The translations under genes were made by a program, and so were the position numbers. Of a stretch of 64,000 nt of DNA, positions 35,873 to 44,800 are shown one piece after another (the first letter of the stretch is position 1; every line of letters starts with the position of its first letter). Location of the stretch: assembly GCA_950295325.1 (NCBI GenBank), contig OX485808.1, forward strand, positions 14,138,501-14,202,500, written 5' to 3'. Source of the DNA: Polytrichum commune. Taxonomy: Eukaryota > Streptophyta > Polytrichopsida > Polytrichales > Polytrichaceae. Under the pieces are notes generated by a model. It did no database searches and had not been told where the DNA came from. It was given only the letters and a program-made list of their open reading frames with translations.

Positions 35873-36393
35873 ATGTTCTTCAGCAATGGAGATGTCCGTG
35901 AAGAGTTCGCAATGGACAAGCATTATATTGGTCCTACATGCAATTGGCTGGCATTATCATTTCGTGTGAGTGTTGATTGCCATGGAGGTTATATGGTCCT
36001 CGTACGAGAAGGAGATGAGGAGCACCCCAAGCCAATTTGGTTGGTGAAAGCATTGTCTTCACCCAATTTTGTTCGAACTAGCTCGAAGTTTTGTCAAATT
36101 GAAGTGAAATATTGCCATCCAAGCTCCAAAGACCAAAACAATCTCTGCACCTATTTATTTTGGGACACCAAAAAGATTTCAAGTGGACAATGGACTCAAC
36201 ATATGGACTGGTTTGGATAAACACGGATACCATAGTTTGCGCTTGGAAGCTGTGTAAGGGTTTCATTTCGGAAACAATGATAATCCCCCCAAAACATATA
36301 AATTTTGCCAAAGACAACTTGACACATATTACAACTGTGGAAAATGAAGCCAGTAATGGATATGAAGCGGAAGATGGAGACGGGAAAACATAA
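35873..36393 (+). pseudogene. frameshifted gene of unknown family
   Basis: ATG at 35873 opens a frame reading CNWLALSFRVSV, GGYMVLVREGDEEHPKPIW and LVKALSSPNFVRTS, then VKYCHPSSKDQN. At about 36165-36175, within CCAAAAAGA, the sensible reading moves by one base and continues as KDFKWTMDS, VWINTDTIVCAWKLCKGF to a TAA at 36393. The two parts together look like one globular domain of about 170 residues with many aromatic residues. I do not recognise the family with confidence; it could be a chromatin-reader-like or transposon-derived domain. A one-base change in an A run is the simplest break. Confidence 0.4.
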
Positions 36394-37169
36394 TGTAGGT
36401 TAGAATTAATGGCAAAACATAGGGGCACTTTATAGACTTGGTTTTATTGCAGCTATATTCAAATTTATACATATGTTTGGGATGTGCCATCTAATTCCAT
36501 AAGACCCTTATATATGGGATGCACACCTTACACTTTATAATGACATAAAACCATTTCTTTTGGGATTCAATTTTTGTTTTCCATGTGTAGTTCATGTTTT
36601 GATTATGATATAAAGACTTGCTATATTTAGTAATATGAATATTCTTTGCATGCGAATTTGTAAACCGCCATATTCCCGATGTTCCGTATGCTCACAATAT
36701 TGGCATCCCAAACTATGGGCGTATTTTATTTTGGGAGCTTCCATGCGGAGACGTTGGCTTGGCCCACGACAAGCGACGGCGTCATCCATCAAGGGCAACA
36801 CATGTCCCAACCGAACAAGCATTCCCTTCTCCTTGGAGAGGGGAGAGGGAAGAGGGCGACAGGGCGTACGCGCGGGCGACAACTCTGGGGGGTGGGTTGT
36901 TCACAATGTCGTCGTCGATGCCAACGTCCTGAGAGTAATTCACGACCGAGGTTGCATCCACCGCCGAGAACTGGTAGAAGGAGGGGATCTGGGAATCCGT
37001 CACGCCGTAGGAAGGGGAGCCAAGGGCCAAGGGAGGACGGGAAGGGCCGTCGAGGAGAGGGGTGACACATAAGGAGGCAAACTATGGGCAACAAAAAAAA
37101 GACACCCAATAATGGAGCAAACATTAGATTTGTGAACCACATGGACACAACCACATGCACGGAGATATT
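36394..37169. other. unassigned, GC-rich in its right half
   Basis: The right half (about 36740-37070) is GC-rich, with open frames on both strands caused by base composition. No domain or homology is recognisable, so no gene is called. Confidence 0.35.
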
Positions 37170-38054
37170 TCAAATCAATTTATTGAATTTTGCGAGCCGC
37201 ACAATGCTCTTATATACATTATCGCGCGGGTTGAGTGCCGCATTGCCGATGGGGTTGGACCTAACAAAATTGGGGATGCTTCTGGGGTGGAGCACAAGCC
37301 TTCTAAGGTAAGGTGCTAGCATATGGACCAAAAATGTGTCGTTCCTATTGCCGGTCCACGGGTCGGGGAAGATGACGTTGCCCGGGGGGTTCAAAACGCT
37401 TTTGGTGGGGTTGTCGTTGATGAGGAGGGTGTTCTCAGGAGTTGGCCAACACTTGTCGGGTACCCCCTCCAACAGGGGGACGCCTCGCCACAGTCTGGAC
37501 CTGAGGACCTTGAGGAACTATTGTCCTCGGCCTCGACCACCAAATTTGGGCATAGGCAGACCCTTCTTGTTGAGGAGCTCATCGCATGCCTCTTGGCTGA
37601 GGATGAGGCAAAGGTTCGGGAGATCACGGAATAGGAAGTTGACGATGGGCTCTGTGTTCTCCATGACCATGGAGCTCCACAAGACGACGTGAGCAAAGTC
37701 GAGCACCTCGCGAAGGAAGTCTCGCAAGCCGGGACGGGCGTGGATAGCCTTGCGGTTTATGAGAGTGTCGAGCTCGCCGTCATAATCTCTCTCGTCAGGA
37801 TGACGGAAGGGACGCGTGGGGACCTTGGGAATGTGTTTGGTGTGACATAACACCTCGTTGAGGTCAAAAACTATGAATAGCTTGTTTTGGGTCTCAAGTC
37901 CACTAGCCAAGGTGTTGCGATCTATCTTGGGGGGTCCTGTGATTAACAATTTGACTAGTTTAATGTTATGATCTAGTAAAGAAATTTGCGTCAAACATGA
38001 AGACGATGCATTATGGAAAAAGATGAGGAGTGAGAACAAGATTGTGAGGAAAAT
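37170..38054 (-). pseudogene. FCP1/TIM50-type HAD phosphatase pseudogene
   Basis: One minus-strand frame reads KLFIVFDLNEVLCHT (motif I region), HARPGLRDFLREVLDFAHVV with LWSS (motif II), then LKVLRSRLW, PENTLLINDNPTKSVLNPPG (motif IV region) and FLVHMLAPYLRRL. This is the order of the NIF/FCP1 HAD domain. The frame is interrupted by TAG at 37518-37520 between GGRGRGQ and FLKVL, with the frame unchanged on both sides. Motif I is DLNEV where active enzymes have DxDxT, so the second catalytic Asp is Asn. There is no in-frame ATG before the domain (the frame opens after a TAG near 38057) and no introns. An intronless, 5'-truncated retrocopy is likely. Confidence 0.75.
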
Positions 38055-38151
38055 GTGCTAAAGGGTACATCTGCAAACGAGCGGTTGTGAATGAAGGCCA
38101 ATAGTAGCAAGGCGCATCATTCACGAACGCTCGTTCATGAGTGCGACTTAA

Positions 38152-38977
38152 CCCCTAAGTGCCCAAGCCTTTCGGAATGCACTTTTCCTAAGAAATATGT
38201 GCATGGCTTTAATACAATCCCCAATGGAGGAATTTGTCTTTTATCCAAAATCTAACCGTATAGATGTTTAAAGAACTTGTTTATTAGTATGCATACCAAT
38301 TTTGAGATCGAGATTGCATAAGAGTTGTGAGATACAAACAGGAGAAATGTATACATTCTTTTTTTTGTATGCCGCCCCTCCCCACAATGTTGGTATGATT
38401 TGCTCATAAGTGTTTTTAGAAGTTTGAGGTGACATGAACAACTCCAACATGTGAAAGAATACAAAAATGTGATTCCAAAGACCCTATGTATGCATATAGA
38501 GCTATCCCAATCATTTCGCAATCCTCCTTGCAATTCTTGAAATGCATTTTCTTTATTTTAACACTTGACGATTTGATATTGCAAATTACTTCACATTGGT
38601 AATTGTGAATACTAATATTCAACGGTCAAAAATACGGAATTTTTTTACTCTTTCCACTACGACACTTTTCAAAAGAAATGAATAATGAGAACTCTTTGGA
38701 TGTCAAAAACAAGTACAATAGTCTAATTAGCTGAAACATTGAGGAAGTAGTAAAGCACTTTCTCCACCCATTCCCTACATCACGGACACATATGCCTTTC
38801 CGACCCTCTCTAAAATCGAATATTTACTCTTTTTGGTCAAAAATGCCTCAATCCAAAAGTTGCCCTTCCATACTGCCCGCCAAAAAAATTTACGCGGTCA
38901 AAGGAATTTTACCTGCCCACACACAAACGAGCTGAAATTTTTGATCAACCATATATGGTTGCTCGGGCACTTAGGGG
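38152..38977. mobile_element. piggyBac-like MITE with TTAA target site
   Basis: 826 bp bounded by TTAA on both sides (38148-38151 and 38978-38981), with inverted ends CCCCTAAGTGCCC(A/G)AGC. TTAA duplication with CCC-starting ends is the piggyBac pattern; Kolobok elements also use TTAA but differ at the ends. No transposase frame is present. Flanks contain CACGAACG/CGTTCGTGAA motifs that recur at 39000-39110 and 39855-39880. Confidence 0.7.
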
Positions 38978-38981
38978 TTAA

Positions 38982-39364
38982 TGTACATTTACGAGCGATT
39001 GTTCGTGAAAGAGGTGGACACCCTTTTATGAGTGGTCGTTCGTGAAGGAGGTAAACGCGTGGTCATGCCCTTTTATGAGCATCCGTTCGTGAATGAGGAC
39101 GCAAATGAACCCGCATGAATATACACAATACAAGGAATGCGACATGATAGAAAGTTTGAGTGATCCACTGTAAAGCTCATTTGATCATATATTAATTTCT
39201 AAAAATGTACAACTTGTCTCAGGTGATAATCTATCACACATGTTCCTAAGGCAATAGGATGCCGTGTCCTACAAAACTAATCGACCTAAGGGAATACGCA
39301 AAAAAAGGCTCTTGCAAGTCTTGGATGTCGATGAAGAAAACGTACCAAAAAACAATGCAGGTGG
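38982..39364. repeat. CGTTCGTGAA-motif stretch
   Basis: Three degenerate copies of a GAGC..(T/C)CGTTCGTGAA(T/G)GAGG-like motif occur at 38990-39100, spaced about 40-45 bp, with relatives at 38120-38140 (inverted) and 39858. No gene is supported. Confidence 0.45.
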
Positions 39365-40270
39365 TTAGAGATGATACGAATGTGTGTTCGTCAATGCATG
39401 TGGTATTCTCAGATAAGTAACCTCGTCATCAGGGGGAGGGGCACCGGCGCTGGACCAAACATCAGCTCCCTCCTCAACGATTAACGAAAGCTCGTTTGTA
39501 ATTTCATCGCTACAGACGCCTCCATCTCCATGACATTGTCCGACTGCCCGCCTGAGACGCTTGGGTCTATTGGATGCGTTCCGTGTCGTTGTCTTTGCCA
39601 TCTAGGTCAAGTGTCTCCATGTGTACATCCCCCATGGATGCGGAGGGATGTCGGTCCTATGTAGGGTTGTCCTCAACGTCCATCCTTTGGACCCTTGCCG
39701 TGTTAATCGGGCTACCCTGCGTGTCCTCCACAATAACCATGTTAGTGTGTCACACAGTATCATCGCCATGCCTATCTACCACCCTAGAGGCTGTGTCTGT
39801 GTCTGAAGGCAGTCCTACCCTTGGTGGGGGAGGGGTGAGGACTGCTGGACCTGAAGATTCACGAACGAGCGTTCATAAACCCTCGTCCTCTCGGATCGCC
39901 GCCGAAATCGCATTGTGGGAGGTGGTGGAGTCCGCCGGCACTTCAGGGGGCGGAGGAGTCCCCACCGGCATTGGGTGGGGCGTTGGGTGGTAGTAAGGTC
40001 CTTGTGGAAACGGGTCGTGCGGGGGTATCCAACAGGAAAAGGGTATGCTGGCTGAGGGGCCGCCACGAAGCTTTGCATCATGCTAAGCACCTCTATTATC
40101 GCGTCCATCTTCGCGTTGGAGGCCCTTAGCTTTTTTAAATGATGGACATCTTCCTGGCATTCTCCGTTGCAACTGCATCCATGTCCTCCTTCATCTTCTG
40201 CTCGAGCTTGGCCTTAAGCTCGGCGACAGAGAGCACCTCTTCCTTCACCCTCTTGTTCTCGTCGGTTTTG
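39365..40270 (-). pseudogene. broken coiled-coil gene, possibly transposon-derived
   Basis: On the minus strand 40140-40270 reads VKEEVLSVAELKAKLEQKMK then EDMDAVATENARKMSII and a stop. One base shift later comes KLRASNAKMDAIIEVLSMMQ and a Pro-rich AAPQPAYPFPVGYPR. Downstream, an ATG at 39601 starts MAKTTTRNASNRPKRLRRAV and runs 78 codons. The charged helix followed by a Pro-rich tail resembles C-terminal parts of plant transposon-associated proteins, but no catalytic domain is present. Frame breaks make it a probable pseudogene. Confidence 0.4.
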
Positions 40271-40574
40271 TTTCACCACCCTAAATCACTACAAAATATA
40301 GTTCCTCACTATTACAAATACTTAGGTGTATTTGAAGCCATTAACATCACACAACCAGAAGTTCTTTAAAGTAAAAATACAGCGAGCACCTTTACAGGTA
40401 GGGACAATTGACTGAGATAAGTGAAAGTAGTGGCCATAACATCTGCATTGGAACTGACATGATGGAAACTGGATAAAGCTAGAACAACAACCTTTTACTA
40501 TCCATCTTTGATATAAGACAGATTTTGCATCAGTATTAACATTCAGATTTTTGAAAGGCCAGGAAACAACTTAC
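40271..40574. other. unassigned spacer
   Basis: AT-rich spacer between the coiled-coil fragment and the orphan RRM exon; no feature is seen. Confidence 0.35.
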
Positions 40575-40676
40575 AAATCCGTCCAACTTAGCAATTGCCT
40601 CTTGTGCGTCCTTATTGGAGGACATGGTGGCGAAAGCGTATCCCTTACTTCTTCCGGTGTCTCTGTCATAGATAAC
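40575..40676 (-). pseudogene. orphan exon encoding part of an RNA recognition motif
   Basis: Exactly 34 codons between an AG acceptor and a GTAAG donor, reading VIYDRDTGRSKGYAFATMSS then NKDAQEAIAKLDGF. KGYAFATM is a clear RNP1 motif of an RRM, most like chloroplast-type RNA-binding proteins. The RNP2 half (a L(F/Y)VGNLP-type string) should come from an upstream exon, but none is seen between 40680 and 41500. The nearest upstream minus-strand frame with a donor, 41118 to about 41440 (ARKERDKRIAQKAFKEKLKW), ends in phase 2 and cannot join this phase-0 exon directly. It is a remnant or a captured exon. Confidence 0.6.
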
Positions 40677-40888
40677 CTGTTGGGTACATGCCACATTGTA
40701 ACAATTACTTCCCACAACGCACAGAAAAGCACAGATGGGATTACAAGATTTGCAGACATGGGAATAACACGTAATTTACTGAAATCGCTCTCAGACAGAG
40801 TGCAACCTATGGCCAGGACTGTAATGGCAATGCCCTCACTTCTCCTAAAATACAATATTACAAATCCAATATGAAACCCTACTCCCCC

Positions 40889-41440
40889 CTAGCACAGAGA
40901 TATCACATCTAAATTGGCATTGCTCAAGTTGTGAAGTGCATCCTCGGAAGGTAATATAAGCTGCCTGGTAGAAAGCCATTCCACATTTAATTGAGCATCT
41001 TGTACATCAACAATAATGTGTTGACAAGGGGAGACTGTTGGAAGAAAACATTGACATTCAAGATCCTGATTGTTCTTGCAGACAGAAGATAAGTGTATGT
41101 GGAGCATAATGTCGTACCTGGATCTTTGGTTCTGAATCCACTTCAGTTTCTCCTTGAAGGCTTTTTGGGCAATTCGTTTATCCCTTTCCTTCCTTGCCAG
41201 AACTGTGATGGTGGAAGTCGTTAAAGATGACTTGGAGAGGGCGATGAGGAAAATGGAGAGAAGAAGATTCCAAGCTGGTGAGGACGGTGCGCCTCTCTGG
41301 AAGAATGAGGAGCGCCGGAGCGGGGTGGAGCAGGCGGAGCGGAGTCGACGACGGGATGAAAGTTCATCCCGGTGGATGAGCGGGTGGGCGGCCAAGGCTC
41401 GGGACGGCCAGGGTTGGGGAGAGGGAGGGTCGGGGAGCGA
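40889..41440 (-). pseudogene. possible exon(s) of a broken gene beside the RRM exon
   Basis: A minus-strand frame without a clear ATG reads SSRRRLRSACSTPLRRSS, then ARKERDKRIAQKAFKEKLKW and IQNQRSR, where a good donor (CCAG/GTAC, at 41118) lies. The frame also continues past it as QCFLPTVSPCQHIIVDVQDA and LHNLSNANLDVISLC to a stop. The family is not recognised. The right part is GC-rich, and its open frames may be compositional. Confidence 0.3.
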
Positions 41441-41496
41441 CGGGCTGCCCCTGCCCGCGTTCAGGCTCCGTGTTACGCTCGTAGGGGTACTATAGA

Positions 41497-41680
41497 GAGA
41501 CCCGTCCTTTCCAGAAGAACAACTTATTTATAGTAGATTACATAACGATGACCCAGTGAGCGTCATCATTGATGACAGGGTCAGGAGATAATTAGTTGAG
41601 GTGGGTGACGAGAGGGAACAGTATGAGAGAATGTTGAGATATCTGCAGTACTGTCCTCCAGCGGCAATCTTCTCTAGCTA
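41497..41680. repeat. U-unit segment D piece forming the P450 5' flank
   Basis: CCGTCCTTTCCAGAAGA, ACATAACGATGACCCAGTGA, GACAGGGTCAGGAGATAATT and TTGAGATATCTGCAGTACTG match 24385-24548 in U2 almost exactly, and match 19378-19560 in U1 with more changes. It ends about 120 bp before the P450 ATG. Confidence 0.8.
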
Positions 41681-41705
41681 GCACACCTCAACTGTACGTT
41701 TCTAC

Positions 41706-41711
41706 ATATAT
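41706..41711 (+). promoter_or_regulatory. candidate TATA box of the P450 gene
   Basis: ACATATATAG lies 90-95 bp before the ATG at 41801, a normal distance for a plant core promoter with a short leader. Confidence 0.45.
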
Positions 41712-41800
41712 AGTAGCTGCAATTGCACCTTATTTCTGCACAGTTCTTGCTCCATTCATAGTTGGTGGTGGATACACTTTGTAGATTTCCAAGGACAACG

Positions 41801-44800
41801 ATGAAGATGGAGGTTATTGGCTTCTTGCCACAATGTGCTTGGCATACTTTGGCCATGACCTTGGGGATACTTGCAGTGTTCAGTATTGCAACATTCCTTT
41901 TTGAGAGGTTCATGAAGAAAATCGTTCCCGGGAGGAGCATGGACACTGGGGATCAACCGATCCCACAAATCAAATGGACCATGCCGTTTATTGGAGAGGT
42001 TCTGAAGATATGGTGGAAAGGATCCCCCACCTTCTTCTATGATCACGCTGTCAGGTAAATCACTTTGGACCCATAGCTCTAAAAATCCACAAACGACTAC
42101 CCAACTAGGGCTTTGATACGCGGAAGGAAAACTAGATGTACGTATGTAGCTCTTTAGCTCCTTCACACAAAGGTTAACTTTGGGCAATTTCCCACCTAGG
42201 GAAACGTGCTGTGAGGTGGGCGACACCTCCCTGTGACATAAGTTTGTGAAGCTGATCTTGCAGGCTCCAAGATTCATTGGAGAAATCATAAGCGTAGCAT
42301 GCTGTGATCGTGTGAGCTCATCCACTTATTATCCACAAACGTATAATGTAGGATGAAGTGTTTGGACTTGATAATTCTGAGAAGTTGGAACTGTACCTCT
42401 GCATGGTTGCAGGTTGGGAGAGGTGTACCAAATGTCAATATTGGGCTACAATGTCCATGTTGTCAATTCTCCTGACTTGATCAAGCTGGTGTTGTCATCA
42501 CCACACAACATTATGCAGTATCCAGGGGCGATATTCAAGTTGTATCTGAGCCCAGACATGCTCACTCAAGAGCGGGTGCTGGAGATGCATGGGTACATGC
42601 GGAGGGCAACCTTGGCAACATACGCAGGCGAGAATCTTCACAACAACTTGTCTCTCATCAATCAAGTCGCTTCTGAAGCTGTTGACTCTTGGTTGCATCG
42701 CAAGAGTGTGACTGCTTCTGACGAGTTACATAAGGTACTAACAGGCATTCCAACTTCTACATGCGCCTAATTTGGATACCCTTTTCTTTGCACCCACTTC
42801 TACAAAGATATGAAGCACAGATAGATAGATAGAAACTCCGGTCCCAATTAAGGTTCCGGCGTGAATGAAGTGTCCGTTCGTATTGTCAAATGATCCGATG
42901 CCCGCCAGGCAAGGGGAAATTTGGACAGTACTACTCTCCCCTTTCGAGGATGGACACTATAGTAACCAGAAGACAAATAAGAGTAACCCACCGTAGTTGT
43001 TAGCAGGTAATTACGTTTGTGTTATGGTATAAGTTGTGGTTTGTTGTGGCGGTGGTCGCCAAGTCATGTTTCCTTGGTTGGTTAAGGGAGGATGTTTGTA
43101 CTACACTTAGACGATCTGGGTTCGATTCCCGTTGAGTCCGTCTGATTGTTTAGTGTGTTATACATGGCTTGGTGCTGCTAGTGCTTTATAGGCAGGAAAG
43201 TTGTATCAACCAACCGGCTCTTACCCATCTTCATGAGCTATTGATGTTCAAAATTGTTCAAATAAATAATGGTCTATGAAGCACACACTTAGTGTGAGAT
43301 AATTAGCAAATCCAAATCGTACCGGTAGCCATTGGCCTCGTAAATTTCGGAGCTCATATGAATATCTTATTCATTATCAAAGTTAAGATTCTCATGTTCA
43401 TCAAGTGGTCATATAAGTCCCTCCCAATTCTGTTGAATTTTGAAGTCAAAAGAGCTAGCATATTTTGAACACGTAGTTAAATCTCCTTTCTACAAAGGAC
43501 ACTTTTTGTTATCCGTTCTTAAATTCACACATAACCACATACTACTCAAATATAGGCATTCAAATTATTGCTATGCTTGAAATCAAGCACGTCTACCTTA
43601 GGCAATGTTACAAACTTTTTTAACCTTGAGAGCTAGGAGCCCGGTTGAGGTTATAGGACATAATTACCATTTGGGCAAGGTTGGGTGGCTTCCTCTGTGG
43701 GCCCTTCATTAATGAACATCAACATGCTAGATTGAGGATGAGGGAGGGTGAAGGTTATGTTTATGGGAAGTTATCTTCTTCCTCAATTTTGGAGTTGCTT
43801 TTGTATTATAAGCCATTTTGAAGACTGTGAGTTCCAAAAAGCTTCATAGAGTTTTTGAGAAGTGAAAAAGAATACATGGATGACTTTGGATGGTGATCAC
43901 TAGATTTTGGTTCCCAACTCTACGTTGGGGGTGAGGTAAAAACATGCCCCCTATAAGTTTCTTGTTGATTCATCCAATTGAAGAACAAGAAACTTATTCA
44001 AGGTCTTTGACCACCAGCTGAGGTGTTACTCTTCGATAAAAAATTATAGTTTTTATTTTGTTCATAGTGCACTAAATGTTGTATTTAGTTGCACTTATTA
44101 TTTGGAGTTGCACAATGCTATATCATTTTCTATTATTAATTAATTTTTTTACCAAGTTTAGATATAAATGTCTCATAATGTTCAAACAACGAATTTGATG
44201 TCTGCTCGCACAAAATGAGAAGTAAATAGTTATAGCATTGTGCAATTCTCGGGGGGGGGCAGTGTGTTAAAAAGTTAAGGATATAGGTGCGAACAACCAT
44301 TATTTTATAGGGGGGTATTACTTTCAATTCTCTTTTTTTTTTCACATGCTATCATTATGTAAATTTCTACTTTGGGTTAATATAAAAATGGCTTGCATTA
44401 CTTATAATTCCAAATTACCTATTATTCCATACCCTATAGTACTTTAAAGATGTCCAGTGACATTTTTGATACCCTATATTACTCTTAAGTCCAATTATAA
44501 TTTTTTGCCCCCATGTTTTTAAAATACCCTATCATTTGTTCGCACGTATATTGCTACTCCAACCAATGACTACCCCCCCCCCCCCGAGGTGCAATTCCAC
44601 CTAGCATGTGGCACTAAATACAATATTTAGTGTTGCTAGCATTTTCACCATCCCCATTCGTAGGTGTAGGAAGATTTACCCATGACTCCTGCTATAAGAA
44701 GATTGCGCATAATTAAATCTCAGAAAAACATTCGACAGTGTAAATATTTTCTTCACACACAACTGGTATCAATGGATTCCTCTCAACGCCCTGTTTTTGA

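Noticed and set aside
36635..37160. Long overlapping frames on both strands
   Set aside because: Base composition (GC-rich tract) keeps stops rare; frames show no domain, no consistent codon pattern and no homologous copy.
43050..43230. tRNA gene, from the GGTTCGATTCC string
   Set aside because: No acceptor stem or cloverleaf could be paired around the B box; kept only as a weak SINE candidate.
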